64,000 nt of DNA from an uncultured Rhizobium sp. (GCA_945952415.1 CAMFIF010000002.1:267119-331118); one strand, 5' to 3'. Numbered from the stretch's first letter, positions 18,574 to 28,906 are shown. The notes: generated by a model from the sequence alone, not told the origin. Numbers and translations: made by a program.

Positions 18574-20499
18574 ATGACCGCAGCGCGCTTCAAGGACACC
18601 GCGACACTCGATGTCATCACCATCGGCCGCTCCTCGGTCGATCTTTATGGCCAGCAGACCGGTTCGCGGCTGGAAGACATCGCCTCCTTTGCGAAATCCG
18701 TGGGCGGATGCCCGGCCAACATCGCCATCGGTACGGCACGCCTCGGGCTCAAATCGGCGCTGATTACCCGCGTCGGCGACGAGCAGATGGGCAATTTCAT
18801 CCGCGAGCAGATGGAACGTGAGGGCGTGGATACGGGCGGCATCGTGGTCGATCCCGAACGCCTGACGGCGCTGGTCATTCTGTCGGTCGAAAACGACAAG
18901 ACCTTTCCGCTGATCTTCTACCGGGAAAACTGCGCCGACATGGCGCTTTGCGAGGCGGATATCGACGAGGATTTCATCAAGTCGTCGAAATCGGTTCTGG
19001 TGTCGGGCACGCATTTTTCCAAGCCGGGCCCGGATGCGGCCCAGCGCAAGGCCATGCGGATTGCCCGAGAGAACGGTGGCAAGGTGATCTTCGACATCGA
19101 TTACCGCCCGAACCTCTGGGGTCTTGCCGGCCATCGCGCCGGCGAGGAGCGCTACATCGCCTCCGACAAGGTCTCCGCGCATCTGAAAACGGTTCTGCCC
19201 CAGTGCGACCTGATCGTCGGCACCGAAGAAGAAGTGCTGATCGCTTCGGGCGAAAGCGACCTGCTTTCGGCGCTGAAGACCATCCGCACGCTGTCGGATG
19301 CGACCATCGTGCTGAAGCGCGGCCCGATGGGCTGCATCGTCTATGAAGGCGAGATCACCGACAATCTGGAAGACGGGATCGTCGGCAAGGGTTTTCCGAT
19401 CGAGGTTTATAATGTGCTCGGCGCCGGCGACAGCTTCATGTCGGGCCTGCTTTCCGGCTGGCTGAAGGGCCGGGATTGGAAGGATGCGGCCACCCGCGCC
19501 AATGCCTGCGGTGCCTTTGCCGTTTCGCGCCTGCTCTGCTCGCCGGAAATCCCGACGGCGGAGGAACTGGAATTCTTCCTGAAGAACGGTTCCCGGGAAC
19601 ATGCGCTGCGCAAGGACGAGGCGATCAACCATATCCACTGGGCGACCACCCGGCGCAAGGAGATCCCGCTGCTGATGGCGCTCGCCATCGATCATCGCTC
19701 GCAGCTGGTGAGCGTTGCCGACGAATTGAAGGTGCCGCACCGGAAGATCAACGATTTCAAGCGGCTCGCCGTTTCCGCCGCCGCCCGCGTTGCGCAGGGG
19801 CGCGAGGGCTATGGCATGCTCATCGACGAGCGCTTCGGGCGCGAGGCCTTCTTCGATGCGGCGCAAAAGAATTTCACCTGGATCGGCCGTCCGGTCGAGT
19901 TGCCGGGCTCGCGGCCGCTGCGCTACGAATTCAGCCAGGACATGGGGTCGCAGCTGGTGGAATGGCCGGTCGATCATTGCATCAAGGCGCTCTGCTTCTA
20001 CCATCCGGACGATCCGGCGGCCCTGAAGGCGGAACAGCAGGAGAAGCTGCGGTCGCTGTTCGAAGCCGCCCGCAAGGTGGGCCGCGAACTGTTGATCGAG
20101 ATCATTGCCGGCAAGAACGGCCCGCTCTCCGACACGACCATTTCCACGGCGCTTTCGGAGCTCTATGCGCTTGGAATCAAGCCCGACTGGTGGAAGCTGG
20201 AGCCGCAGGCCTCGCCCGCCGCCTGGAAGAATATCGAGGCGGTCATCGAGGCGCAGGATCCGCTGTGCCGCGGCATCGTGCTGCTGGGGCTCGAAGCGCC
20301 GGCGGCGGAGCTGGAAAAGGCCTTCCGCGCCACGCTGGCCTCGCCCATGGTGCGTGGCTTTGCGGTTGGCCGCACGATCTTTGCCCATGCCGCCCGCCAG
20401 TGGCTTTCCGGCCAGATGAATGACGAGCAGGCGATTGCCGACATGGCGAACCGCTTCGGCGAACTGACCACCGCCTGGCTGAAGACGCGCGGCCTTTGA
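18574..20499 (+). CDS. iolC: 5-dehydro-2-deoxygluconokinase fused to DUF2090
   Basis: 641 residues. The N-terminal PfkB-type kinase (about 1-325) phosphorylates 5-dehydro-2-deoxy-D-gluconate; it has VGGCPANIAIGTARLG and the catalytic motif NVLGAGDSFMSGLLSGWLKG. The C-terminal half (about 330-640; LLMALAIDHRSQLVSVADEL onward) is the DUF2090 domain, an aldolase-like TIM barrel commonly fused to IolC in rhizobia, which may act on the kinase product. GAGGGG precedes the ATG. It opens the iolC-iolD-iolE run. Confidence 0.95.
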   Translation: MTAARFKDTATLDVITIGRSSVDLYGQQTGSRLEDIASFAKSVGGCPANIAIGTARLGLKSALITRVGDEQMGNFIREQMEREGVDTGGIVVDPERLTALVILSVENDKTFPLIFYRENCADMALCEADIDEDFIKSSKSVLVSGTHFSKPGPDAAQRKAMRIARENGGKVIFDIDYRPNLWGLAGHRAGEERYIASDKVSAHLKTVLPQCDLIVGTEEEVLIASGESDLLSALKTIRTLSDATIVLKRGPMGCIVYEGEITDNLEDGIVGKGFPIEVYNVLGAGDSFMSGLLSGWLKGRDWKDAATRANACGAFAVSRLLCSPEIPTAEELEFFLKNGSREHALRKDEAINHIHWATTRRKEIPLLMALAIDHRSQLVSVADELKVPHRKINDFKRLAVSAAARVAQGREGYGMLIDERFGREAFFDAAQKNFTWIGRPVELPGSRPLRYEFSQDMGSQLVEWPVDHCIKALCFYHPDDPAALKAEQQEKLRSLFEAARKVGRELLIEIIAGKNGPLSDTTISTALSELYALGIKPDWWKLEPQASPAAWKNIEAVIEAQDPLCRGIVLLGLEAPAAELEKAFRATLASPMVRGFAVGRTIFAHAARQWLSGQMNDEQAIADMANRFGELTTAWLKTRGL

Positions 20500-20528
20500 C
20501 GAGAAAAGAAGATTTCGGGAGGAACCCC

Positions 20529-22373
20529 ATGGTGAAGACGATCCGCCTGACGATGGCCCAGGCCATCGTGCATTTCATGAAAAACCAGAAGACCGTCATC
20601 GACGGTGAGACCCTGCCGATTTTCGGCGGGGTCTGGGCGATTTTCGGCCATGGCAACGTGGCTGGCATGGGCGAGGCGCTGTACCAGGTGCGCGAGGAAC
20701 TGCCGACCTTCCGCGCCCATAACGAGCAGGGCATGGCCCATGCGGCGATCGCCTATACGAAATCGCTGTTTCGCAGCCGTTTCATGGCCTGCACCACCTC
20801 CATCGGTCCCGGCGCGCTGAACATGGTGACGGCGGCCGGCGTGGCGCATGTGAACCGCCTGCCGGTGCTGTTCCTGCCCGGCGATGTCTTCGCCAACCGC
20901 GCGCCTGATCCGGTTCTGCAGCAGATCGAGGATTTCGGCGACGGCACGGTTTCGGCCAACGATGCCTTCCGGCCGGTTTCGCGCTATTTCGACCGGATCA
21001 CCCGCCCGGAGCAGATCATGTCCGCCCTGAAGCGGGCGATGCAGGTTCTGACCGATCCGGTGGATTGCGGCCCGGTTACCCTTTCGCTCTGCCAGGACAC
21101 GCAGGCCGAGGCCTTCGATTATCCCGAGAGCTTCTTCGAGGAGAAGATCTGGACGCTGCGCCGCCCCCGCCCCGATGCGGCGGAACTGGAGGCCGCGATT
21201 GCGGCGATCCGTGCCTCCAAAAACCCTGTCATCATCGCCGGCGGCGGCGTGCTCTATTCAGGTGCAACGGACGTGCTGAAGCAGTTCGTCGAGACCCATG
21301 AGGTGCCCGTCGTCTTCACCCAGGCCGGCAAGTCGGCGCTGCCGGACGATCACCCGCTGGCGCTCGGTTCGGTCGGCGTCACCGGCACGTCGGCCGCCAA
21401 TGCCATCACCGAAGCGGCAGACCTCGTGCTTGCCATCGGCACGCGAATGCAGGATTTCACCACCGGCTCCTGGGCGCTCTTCAAGAATGACGGGCTGAAG
21501 ATCGTCGGGCTCAACACCGTCGCCTTCGATGCGGCCAAGCATGCGGCGCTGACGCTGGTGGCCGATGCGCGCGAGGGGCTGAAGGAGCTTGCCTGCGGCC
21601 TCGATGGCTGGAAGGCGCCGAAGGCCCATGGGGACCGGGCAAAGGCCGAGAAGGCAAAGTGGGTAGAGGCGGCAGCCCGCGCCCTTTCGCCGAGCCGTAA
21701 TGACCTGCCCTCCGATGCCGATGTGATCGGCGCGGTGGCGCGCAAGCTGGGCGGTGAGAAATCCGTGCTGGTGTGCGCGGCGGGCGGCCTGCCGGGCGAG
21801 CTGCACAAGCTCTGGCCGGCCACGGCGCCGGGCAGCTACCACATGGAATATGGCTTCTCCTGCATGGGCTATGAAGTGGCCGGCGGTCTGGGCGTGAAGA
21901 TGGCCCATCCGCAGAAGGAGGTCACGGTCATGGTCGGCGACGGCTCCTACATGATGATGAATTCCGAGCTTTCGACCTCGGTCATGCTCGGGCTCAAGAT
22001 CAATGTGGTGCTGCTCGACAATCGCGGCTATGGCTGCATCAACCGGCTGCAGATGGGCACCGGCGGCGCGAACTTCAACAATCTCCTGAAGGATGCCCGC
22101 ATCGAGATGATGCCCGACATCGACTTCCGCAAGCATGCGGAAAGCTTGGGGGCGATCGCCGTGAAGGTCTCCTCCATCGACGAGCTGGAACAGGCAATCG
22201 AAGCCTCCCGCGGCAATGACCGCACCTCCGTCTTCGTCATCGATACGGATCCGCTGGTCACCACGCAGGAAGGCGGCCACTGGTGGGATGTGGCGGTGCC
22301 GGAAGTCTCCCCGCGGGCGGAGGTGAATGCCGCCCGTGCCAAATATATCGAAAACCGCAAGCAGCAGCGCTGA
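20529..22373 (+). CDS. iolD: 3D-(3,5/4)-trihydroxycyclohexane-1,2-dione hydrolase
   Basis: 614-residue thiamine-diphosphate enzyme that opens the ring of the diketo inositol intermediate. The N-terminal PYR domain includes [18 protein letters not shown] with the catalytic Glu, and the C-terminal PP domain has the GDG motif [15 protein letters not shown] with [19 protein letters not shown] lies 8 bases before the ATG at 20529; the frame extends slightly upstream into iolC but without an ATG. Follows iolC by 29 bp. Confidence 0.95.
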   Translation: MVKTIRLTMAQAIVHFMKNQKTVIDGETLPIFGGVWAIFGHGNVAGMGEALYQVREELPTFRAHNEQGMAHAAIAYTKSLFRSRFMACTTSIGPGALNMVTAAGVAHVNRLPVLFLPGDVFANRAPDPVLQQIEDFGDGTVSANDAFRPVSRYFDRITRPEQIMSALKRAMQVLTDPVDCGPVTLSLCQDTQAEAFDYPESFFEEKIWTLRRPRPDAAELEAAIAAIRASKNPVIIAGGGVLYSGATDVLKQFVETHEVPVVFTQAGKSALPDDHPLALGSVGVTGTSAANAITEAADLVLAIGTRMQDFTTGSWALFKNDGLKIVGLNTVAFDAAKHAALTLVADAREGLKELACGLDGWKAPKAHGDRAKAEKAKWVEAAARALSPSRNDLPSDADVIGAVARKLGGEKSVLVCAAGGLPGELHKLWPATAPGSYHMEYGFSCMGYEVAGGLGVKMAHPQKEVTVMVGDGSYMMMNSELSTSVMLGLKINVVLLDNRGYGCINRLQMGTGGANFNNLLKDARIEMMPDIDFRKHAESLGAIAVKVSSIDELEQAIEASRGNDRTSVFVIDTDPLVTTQEGGHWWDVAVPEVSPRAEVNAARAKYIENRKQQR

Positions 22374-22402
22374 GCCGCTGCGATCCGAGGACTGAAACGA
22401 CC

Positions 22403-23299
22403 ATGATCCGCTACGGAACCAACCCCATTGCCTGGACCAACGATGACGACCGTTCGATCGGCGCGCATCTCTCGCTCGAGGATTGCCTCAGCGACTGCGA
22501 GAAGATCGGCTTCGACGGGATCGAAAAGGGCCACAAGTTGCCGACCGATCCGGAAGAACTGCGCAAGGTTCTCTCCGCCCACAAGCTGGTCTTCGTCTCC
22601 GGCTGGCATTCCACCAACCTGCTGACCCATTCGGTCGAAGAGGAGAAGAAGGCGATCCAGCCGCATCTCGACCTTCTGAAAGCCCATGGCTGCAAGGTCT
22701 GCATCGTCTGCGAAACCTCCAATGCCATCCATGGCGACGATTCGAAGCCGCTTGCAGAAAAGCCGGTGCTGCCCGCCGACCAGTGGGCGAAATTCGGCGC
22801 CGATATCGAAGCCATCGCCCAGTATTGCGCCGATCAGGGCGTCGATCTGGTCTACCATCACCATATGGGCTCGATCGTGGAGACCGGTGAGGAAATCGAT
22901 CTCCTGATGAAGCATACCGGCCCGGCCACCAAGCTGCTGCTCGATACGGGCCATGCCTGGTTCGGCGGCAGCGATCCGGTGCGGCTCGCCCGCGACTACA
23001 TGCACCGCGTGCGCCACATCCACTGCAAGAATGTGCGCCCCGCCATCCGCAAGCAGGTGGAAGAGGAACGCCTCTCCTTCCTCGAGGGCGTCCGCCGCGG
23101 CGTCTTCACCGTTCCCGGCGATCCGGAAGGCGGCGTGGATTTCGTGCCGGTGCTGAAGGTCGCCGCCGAACACGGCTATTCCGGCTGGCTCGTCATCGAG
23201 GCAGAACAGGACCCGCTGGTCCGCAATCCTTTCGAATACCAGTCCCTCGGCCTGAAATCGCTGCGGGCCTTCGCGCAGGAAGCCGGGCTGGACAGGTAA
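22403..23299 (+). CDS. iolE: Myo-inosose-2 dehydratase
   Basis: 298-residue TIM-barrel enzyme of the xylose isomerase-like family. It dehydrates 2-keto-myo-inositol to the diketone used by IolD. Sequence blocks: [14 protein letters not shown] at the start, metal-site residues in [10 protein letters not shown] and [12 protein letters not shown], and [11 protein letters not shown]. It follows iolD by 29 bp in the same operon. Confidence 0.95.
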   Translation: MIRYGTNPIAWTNDDDRSIGAHLSLEDCLSDCEKIGFDGIEKGHKLPTDPEELRKVLSAHKLVFVSGWHSTNLLTHSVEEEKKAIQPHLDLLKAHGCKVCIVCETSNAIHGDDSKPLAEKPVLPADQWAKFGADIEAIAQYCADQGVDLVYHHHMGSIVETGEEIDLLMKHTGPATKLLLDTGHAWFGGSDPVRLARDYMHRVRHIHCKNVRPAIRKQVEEERLSFLEGVRRGVFTVPGDPEGGVDFVPVLKVAAEHGYSGWLVIEAEQDPLVRNPFEYQSLGLKSLRAFAQEAGLDR

Positions 23300-23343
23300 G
23301 GGCTGGGCGGGGGTGGCCTGCAGGGGTTGAGGGGGTCGATTGT

Positions 23344-23695
23344 GCCGAAGCCTACCCCCCTCTGTCGGCTACCGCCGACATCTCCCCCGCATCCGGAGCA
23401 GCTTCGCTGCCCGTGAGGGGGAGATCGGGCTCCGCGCTTGTGGAAGCCCCCCCCTCTGCCCTGTCGGGCATCTCCCCCTCAAGGGGGGAGATCAAGTTGT
23501 GGCTGATCTCGGAAATCCCACGCTACCGTTTGTGGATGTGAAACGTCAGTTGTTTGACGGAATAAAAACGCCAGCTTCGATCTCCCCCCGTGCGGGGGAG
23601 ATGTCGGCGGTAGCCGACAGAGGGGGGTGGGCTTCGGCAAGTGCCACCCTCGATCTCCCCCTTGAGGGGTAAACGCCCGGCAGGGCAGAGGGGGG
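23344..23695. repeat. Paired inverted repeats between iolE and iolB
   Basis: Two repeat types each occur twice in opposite orientation. Type A: 23344-23390 and the reverse complement at 23592-23638, matching at 46 of 47 bases and containing CTGTCGGCTACCGCCGACAT. Type B: 23449-23493 and the reverse complement at 23652-23695, with CCCCCCTCTGCCCTG at one end and short hairpins. Order is A, B, A', B'. This resembles the dispersed palindromic intergenic elements of rhizobia. It fills the 485-bp iolE-iolB gap; open frames in it are not credible genes. Confidence 0.85.
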
Positions 23696-23784
23696 TGATG
23701 CCGTGAACTCCGTATCCGGGTGACCTTGCATCATCCGCACCGCCTTGCGAAACAAACGTGAACCAAAACACAGGGAGCGCAGTC

Positions 23785-24579
23785 ATGTCGAAACTTCTCG
23801 TCAAGCCGCAGGGCAATAGCGGCCGGGTGATCCATGTGACGCCGGCGAGTGCCGGCTGGACCTATGTGGGCTTCGATGTCTACCGGCTGAAGGCGGGCGA
23901 GAGTGCCGCGGAGGAGACGAGCACCAACGAGGTCTGCCTCGTCTTCATCTCGGGCAAGGGCAAGGTTACGGCGGGCACGCAGAATTTCGGCGTGCTGGGC
24001 AAGCGCATGTCGCCCTTCGAGGGGCTGCCGGCCTCGGTCTATATTCCCGCCGGTTCGCGCTGGGCGGTGACGGCGGAAACCGATGTGGAGCTGGCGGTCT
24101 GCGCGGCACCCGGCGAGGGTGGCAGGCTTCCCGCCCGGGTCATTCCGGAGGAGGAGCTTGGCCAGGAAGTACGCGGCAAGGGCAACAATGTCCGCCATGT
24201 CACCAATATCCTGCCCGAGGGACGCCCGGCAGAATCGCTGCTCGTCGTGGAAGTCATCACCCCCGCCGGCAACACCTCCTCCTATCCGCCCCACAAGCAC
24301 GATCAGGACGACCTGCCGAACGAGAGCTTCCTCGAAGAGACCTATTACCACCGGATCAACCCGCCGCAGGGCTTTGCCTTCCAGCGGGTCTATACGGATG
24401 ACCGGTCGCTGGACGAAGCCATGGCTGTCGAAGACGGCGACGTGACGCTGGTGCCACGGGGTTATCACCCCTGCGCCACCATCCATGGTTATGATCTCTA
24501 TTATCTCAATGTCATGGCCGGCCCGAAACGCACCTGGAAGTTCCACAACGCCGCAGAACATGAGTGGCTCCTGAAGTAA
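23785..24579 (+). CDS. iolB: 5-deoxy-glucuronate isomerase
   Basis: 264-residue bicupin that isomerises 5-deoxyglucuronate to 5-dehydro-2-deoxygluconate, the IolC substrate. Metal-binding residues lie in SYPPHKHDQDDLP (His, His, Glu region) and GYHPCATIHGYDLYYLNVMAG. GGGAG precedes the ATG at 23785. A repeat element separates it from iolE, so it may have its own promoter or depend on readthrough. iolG and iolA are not in the window. Confidence 0.95.
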   Translation: MSKLLVKPQGNSGRVIHVTPASAGWTYVGFDVYRLKAGESAAEETSTNEVCLVFISGKGKVTAGTQNFGVLGKRMSPFEGLPASVYIPAGSRWAVTAETDVELAVCAAPGEGGRLPARVIPEEELGQEVRGKGNNVRHVTNILPEGRPAESLLVVEVITPAGNTSSYPPHKHDQDDLPNESFLEETYYHRINPPQGFAFQRVYTDDRSLDEAMAVEDGDVTLVPRGYHPCATIHGYDLYYLNVMAGPKRTWKFHNAAEHEWLLK

Positions 24580-24582
24580 CAT

Positions 24583-24598
24583 TTCAGGGAATCCTGAA
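24583..24598. terminator. Short hairpin after iolB
   Basis: A 6-bp stem TTCAGG/CCTGAA with a GAAT loop, followed by TTTCATTT on the plus strand. It lies 4 bp past the iolB stop and 30 bp before the convergent MATE gene end. A weak candidate terminator for iolB. Confidence 0.4.
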
Positions 24599-24627
24599 TT
24601 TCATTTGCGCCTATGTACCTCACTAAG

Positions 24628-25992
24628 TCACCCCGCCGCTGGCAGTGCCCCGAATTTCCAGCCGGTGCGAGCGGCCCGGCGGCGGAGCAGGGCGACCGCA
24701 AGCACCAGCATGGCCAGGTCCGCCACGGGCGGGGCGAGCCATATGCCGGTCTCGCCGAAGAAGAGCGGCATGAGAAAGGCGAGCGGGATGCTGAAGAGAT
24801 AGGGCCGCGCCAGGCCGAAGGCGGCCGCGTGGCGGGCATCGCCGAGCGCCTGGAAATAGCCGGACAGCATCACCGCCTGCCCTACGATGACATAGACCGC
24901 CACCATGAGCGGCAGGATGCGCCGGGTTTCGGCAATCACTGCCGGATCGCTGACGAAGAGCGTGCCGATTTCGCTCGAAAAGGCGAGAATGACCAGCTCC
25001 ACCAGCCCGCAATAGACGAGCGCCACCAGAAGCGCGAGCTTGAGGGCGGTGCCCACGCGCTCCATCTGCCTCGCGCCGAAATTGTTTCCGGCGATGGTCT
25101 GGAGCGCGGCGCTCACGCCCATCAGCGGCAGATAGGCGAAGGTGAGGATGCGCGTGGCAATGCCATAGGCGGCGATGGTGACCGCGTGATGGGCGGTGGA
25201 CCAGAGCGCGATATTGGCAATGACGGCGGCCGAGGTGAGGGATACGCCGATGAAGCCAAGGCTGGAGGGGGCGCCAAGGCCGAGGATCTCTCGCCAGCCG
25301 AGCATCAGATTGCCGGGCTGAGGCCGAAGCGCGCTCCGGTCCCGCAGGCGATAAAGCGCGACGACCCCGAGGCAGAGCGCCTGGGCGGTCACCGACCCCA
25401 GGGCAGATCCCGCAACGCCGAGATGGAGGATCGCCAGAAACACCCAGTTGAGCCCGATATTCAGGAGCGATGCGCCGATCGTCACGAGGCTCATGAAGCC
25501 CATGCGGCCTTCGCAGCGCAGCGCATCCAGCTGTAGCCCCAGAAAAAAGGCCACCGGCGTGGCATTGATCATGATGGAAAGGAAGGCCTGCGCATGGCGC
25601 GCCACCGCAAGGTCGCCATCCGCCGCCTTGACGATCAGGCTTTCGCCGACGAGCGCATAGGCGAGGATCGCCACCAGCGCGACCGTAAAGGCAAGCCCGT
25701 GGGCGCTGTAGAAAAGGCGGGCGGCGCGACTGCGGTCCCCTGCCCCGAGCGCCCGGGCCACCAGACTGGCCATGCCGGAGGAGACGAGCGATTGCAGCGC
25801 CACCATCAGCATGGTGACGGGGAAGATCAGCGTCACGGCCGAAAGCGCATCCGCCCCCGCATACAGGCCGATGAACCCGGCATCGACCACCACATAGAGG
25901 CCGCTGACACCCATGATGAGAATGATGGGCGCGGCGGTACGCCAGAAGAGCCGGCCGATCGGGCCGCGCAGGAAAACATTGTCCGTTGTCAT
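24628..25992 (-). CDS. MATE-family multidrug/metabolite efflux transporter
   Basis: 454-residue inner-membrane protein with about 12 hydrophobic segments in two homologous halves, of the MatE type that exports cationic drugs or metabolites using Na+ or H+ gradients. The start region GPIGRLFWRTAAPIILIMGV and the SLVSSGMASLVARALGAGD block are typical. The substrate cannot be told. Convergent with iolB; divergent transcription is not shared with the next gene. Confidence 0.88.
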   Translation of the reverse strand: MTTDNVFLRGPIGRLFWRTAAPIILIMGVSGLYVVVDAGFIGLYAGADALSAVTLIFPVTMLMVALQSLVSSGMASLVARALGAGDRSRAARLFYSAHGLAFTVALVAILAYALVGESLIVKAADGDLAVARHAQAFLSIMINATPVAFFLGLQLDALRCEGRMGFMSLVTIGASLLNIGLNWVFLAILHLGVAGSALGSVTAQALCLGVVALYRLRDRSALRPQPGNLMLGWREILGLGAPSSLGFIGVSLTSAAVIANIALWSTAHHAVTIAAYGIATRILTFAYLPLMGVSAALQTIAGNNFGARQMERVGTALKLALLVALVYCGLVELVILAFSSEIGTLFVSDPAVIAETRRILPLMVAVYVIVGQAVMLSGYFQALGDARHAAAFGLARPYLFSIPLAFLMPLFFGETGIWLAPPVADLAMLVLAVALLRRRAARTGWKFGALPAAG

Positions 25993-26047
25993 GTCTGAAA
26001 AAATCTCCGAAGGAAAAATGCAAAAGGGGGTGGCAAGCCCCCGAGTT

Positions 26048-26515
26048 TCAGAGGCTGATCACGAGATGGGGCAGGCCATTCGACGTGTGCTGCGGGGAAA
26101 TGCCCTTGCTGTTTACCGTGGCATGGACGCGCTGGCGGAAGGCCGAGAAGCTTTCGAAGGTCACCACATCCACGGGCTCGTCGAAATGGATGGCGAGCCG
26201 ATAGTGTTCGCCATCGGCAAGGGCCGTCACCGAGCGGATTTCACCGGTAAAGGCCTGGCCCAGATAGCGGCCCGAGATGATGGTGCCCACGGCGAAGCCG
26301 GGCTCGGCATTGCGGGGCAGCGCCCGTTTCAGGGCGCTTGCCGAGAGGCTGTTCCAGTCACGGAAGCCGTGCTGGCGGGCCACCAGTTCCAGCGCCTCGC
26401 CATGGGAGACGGGCCTGTTTTCTGCGCTCAGCGTTTCGCGCAGCCTCTTTGCCTGCTGCTTGTAGGACTGGATGGGGTCGGCCGGGAGTGGGGCCTTGCG
26501 GTCGGTCATGGTCAT
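26048..26515 (-). CDS. Glyoxalase-related small protein
   Basis: 155 residues. The segment SYKQQAKRLRETLSAENRPV followed by ELVARQHGFRDWNSLSA is the recurrent N-terminal helical module of the glyoxalase-superfamily proteins in rhizobia; the remainder (GTIISGRYLGQAFTGEIRSV) is a beta-rich domain. No active site is evident. An in-frame ATG at 26509 is an equally good start. It lies 55 bp upstream of the MATE gene on the same strand, so co-transcription is possible. Confidence 0.7.
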   Translation of the reverse strand: MTMTDRKAPLPADPIQSYKQQAKRLRETLSAENRPVSHGEALELVARQHGFRDWNSLSASALKRALPRNAEPGFAVGTIISGRYLGQAFTGEIRSVTALADGEHYRLAIHFDEPVDVVTFESFSAFRQRVHATVNSKGISPQHTSNGLPHLVISL

Positions 26516-26827
26516 GCCTTTCCAGGAACATGCCTCTTCTCAATCCGGGGTCCGCATTGCCAGTTGCGAGGCATGGTGCCCTGTGGGCGCGATCATGTCG
26601 TCGAAAAAGAGCGAGGGCTTCACCATGGCCTTCAGGCCTGCGGACGGCGGGTGCCTCGAACCGTGGCCTCTTATGCCCGCCGCCGGGCGGGGCTGTCAAC
26701 CACCCTTCCCGCTTTGAAACGGCAAGCATGGCACAATGCGGGATCGCTTAGAATGGAAAGGATTACGGAAACCAAACATCCATTATTTCCGGATATTCTG
26801 CCCCCAAAAGTTCGAAGGAGGCCCGCC
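26516..26827. other. Divergent intergenic region
   Basis: 312 bp between the glyoxalase-related gene and the PilZ-like gene, which point away from each other. It must hold both promoters. No conserved motif, repeat or RNA was recognised. Confidence 0.4.
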
Positions 26828-27181
26828 ATGTCTCTCCCTACCCACGACCTCAGCAACAACAGGGCGGAATCGCCGGACAAGGCGTTTCAGAGCTTCACGC
26901 TGCATCGGCCCGGCAAGATCATCTTTGTCGGCCATCACTTGAGCACCAAGAACCATGTGCGCTGCATCATCAAGAAGATCTCGCAATATGGGGCGGAGCT
27001 GGAGGTCATTCCCGGACTCGAAATTCCGAAGAACTTCTTCCTCGAAATCCTCGGCATTCATGACGAGATCGGCTGCACGCTGATGCGCCGGCAGGAGGAG
27101 ATCGTCACCGTCGGCTTCAACATGCTGATCGATCCGGAATTCCTGCATCACGTGCTGCGGCTGGATTTCGAAAGCCGCTGA
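26828..27181 (+). CDS. PilZ-like domain protein
   Basis: 117 residues. The core VRCIIKKISQYGAELEVIPG followed by LEIPKNFFLEI and a strand run ending in EEIVTVGFNM follows the six-strand PilZ pattern. The canonical c-di-GMP motifs RxxxR and D/NxSxxG are only partly present (ISQYGAEL in place of DISxGG), so ligand binding is uncertain. AGGAGG precedes the ATG at 26828; the frame is open far upstream but without gene-like content. Monocistronic by position. Confidence 0.65.
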   Translation: MSLPTHDLSNNRAESPDKAFQSFTLHRPGKIIFVGHHLSTKNHVRCIIKKISQYGAELEVIPGLEIPKNFFLEILGIHDEIGCTLMRRQEEIVTVGFNMLIDPEFLHHVLRLDFESR

Positions 27182-27287
27182 TCCGGCCGGCTTCATGGGC
27201 TTACGGGGCTTTACGGTCCGTTCGGCTGCCCTATCTCCTCCCCTATCCGCGTGGCCAGCTAGGCCCCGCGCCTGCCCGGGAGCATCC

Positions 27288-27689
27288 ATGAAGCCCTTTG
27301 CCATCGCCTATGTCGGCGCCCTCGTTACCCTGCTTGCCCTCGATGCCGTCTGGCTTGGCCTGACGGCGCGGTCCTTCTATGTGCCGAAGCTCGCCCATCT
27401 CATGGCGGAGCAGCCGAATTTCCTCATCGCCGCGCTCTTCTATCTCTTCTATGCGGTGGCGGTGGCCATCCTGGCGAGCATGCAGGGCTACAGCCAGGCC
27501 TCGCTGATGACGGCGCTCGGGTTCGGCGCCATTCTCGGCTTTGCCGCCTACGGCACCTATGATTTCACCAATCTCGCCACCCTGCGCGACTGGCCGGTGA
27601 TCGTCACCGTCGTCGACATCATCTGGGGCACGGCCGTCACTGCCGCATCGGCCACGGGCGGCTATCTGGCGCTGCGCTGGTTTGCCTGA
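27288..27689 (+). CDS. DUF2177 membrane protein
   Basis: 133 residues with four predicted membrane helices. DUF2177 family marks are ALDAVWLGLTARSFYVPKL and FGAILGFAAYGTYDFTNLAT, then a WGTAVTAASATGG segment. Its function is unknown. It lies 107 bp after the PilZ-like gene and 87 bp before the aminotransferase. Confidence 0.85.
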   Translation: MKPFAIAYVGALVTLLALDAVWLGLTARSFYVPKLAHLMAEQPNFLIAALFYLFYAVAVAILASMQGYSQASLMTALGFGAILGFAAYGTYDFTNLATLRDWPVIVTVVDIIWGTAVTAASATGGYLALRWFA

Positions 27690-27776
27690 GTCAAAAGAGG
27701 CGCCATCCACCCCTTGCCGGGAGGACGAATCCGGTTAGGCTCGCGGCGAGATCCATTTCGTTTCGCGAGCCTTCCC

Positions 27777-28886
27777 ATGTCTGCCTTTTCGCGCTTCACG
27801 CCCCTTGTCGACACGCTTCCGGCGACGGTGCCCTTCGTGGGTCCGGAAGCCATCGAGAGAAACCGGGGCCTTCGCGTTCGGGCGCGGATCGGCGCGAACG
27901 AAAGCGGTTTCGGACCGGCGCCCTCGGTCCTTGCCGCCATGGCGGACCATGCGGGCGAGATCTGGCAGTATAATGATCCAGAGAATTTCGCGCTGAAACA
28001 GGCGCTTGGCGCCCATCTCGGCATCGGTGCCGGGCATATCGGCATCGGCGAGGGCATTGACGGGCTTCTCGGGCTCATCGTCCGGCTCGTCATTGCGGGT
28101 GGGGAAACGGTGGTGACCTCGCTCGGGGCCTATCCGACCTTCAACTATCACGTGGCGGGTTTCGGCGGACGGCTCTTTACCGTGCCCTATCGGGACGACC
28201 GGGAGAATCTCGACGGTCTCCTCGATGCGGCCCGGCGGGAAAATGCGCGCCTCCTCTATCTCGCCAATCCCGATAATCCCATGGGGAGCTGGTGGGAGGC
28301 AGAGGAGATCGTCGCCTTTGCAAGGGCGGTGCCCGAAACGACGCTCCTGATCCTCGACGAGGCCTATTCGGAAACCGGCCCGGCATCGGCGCTTCCCGCC
28401 GTGACCGCACTTCTCGACCGGCCGAATGTCATCCGGACCCGTACCTTCTCAAAAGCCTATGGGCTGGCCGGTGCGCGGGTTGGCTACACGATCTCGACGC
28501 CCGAGAATGCTGCGGCCTTCGACCGGATCCGCCATCATTTCGGCATGAACCGGCTGGCAACCGAGGCCGCGCTTGCCGCGCTCAAGGACCAGACCTATCT
28601 TCGAGAGGTCATCGGCAAGATCGCCGCCTCGCGCGATCGCATCGCCGCTATCGCACGGGAAAACGGGCTCTCGCCCCTGCCCTCAGCCACCAATTTCGTC
28701 GCCATCGATACGGGCGGCGACGGGCAGCGCGCCCGTGCCATCGTCGACGGGCTGATGGAGCATGGCGTTTTCATCCGCATGCCGGGAGTGGCGCCGCTCA
28801 ACCGCTGCATCCGCGTGAGCACCGGGCCGGACGCGGCCATGGACCTTCTGGCGGAAGCCCTGCCGAAGGTGCTGAAAAAGCTGTAG
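27777..28886 (+). CDS. Histidinol-phosphate aminotransferase-like PLP enzyme
   Basis: 369 residues of the class I/II aminotransferase fold. Substrate and cofactor blocks: ARIGANESGFGPAPSV, YLANPDNPMGSWW with the PLP-contacting Asn, LLILDEAYSE, and the PLP lysine in RTFSKAYGLAGARVGY. It resembles HisC, but this locus has no other his genes, so the substrate may be histidinol phosphate or an aromatic amino acid. The start at 27777 is chosen for its family fit. Confidence 0.82.
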   Translation: MSAFSRFTPLVDTLPATVPFVGPEAIERNRGLRVRARIGANESGFGPAPSVLAAMADHAGEIWQYNDPENFALKQALGAHLGIGAGHIGIGEGIDGLLGLIVRLVIAGGETVVTSLGAYPTFNYHVAGFGGRLFTVPYRDDRENLDGLLDAARRENARLLYLANPDNPMGSWWEAEEIVAFARAVPETTLLILDEAYSETGPASALPAVTALLDRPNVIRTRTFSKAYGLAGARVGYTISTPENAAAFDRIRHHFGMNRLATEAALAALKDQTYLREVIGKIAASRDRIAAIARENGLSPLPSATNFVAIDTGGDGQRARAIVDGLMEHGVFIRMPGVAPLNRCIRVSTGPDAAMDLLAEALPKVLKKL

Positions 28887-28906
28887 AACAGCGCCCAAGA
28901 TAAAAG

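Noticed and set aside
18550..20388. 612-residue open frame on the minus strand over iolC
   Set aside because: Antisense shadow of iolC with no recognisable domain or ribosome site.
23340..23672. 110-residue open frame between iolE and iolB
   Set aside because: It lies wholly within the inverted repeats and has no ribosome site or family match.
25913..26827. Long upstream extension of the PilZ-like frame
   Set aside because: The extension is antisense to the glyoxalase-related gene; the ribosome site and family start are at 26828.
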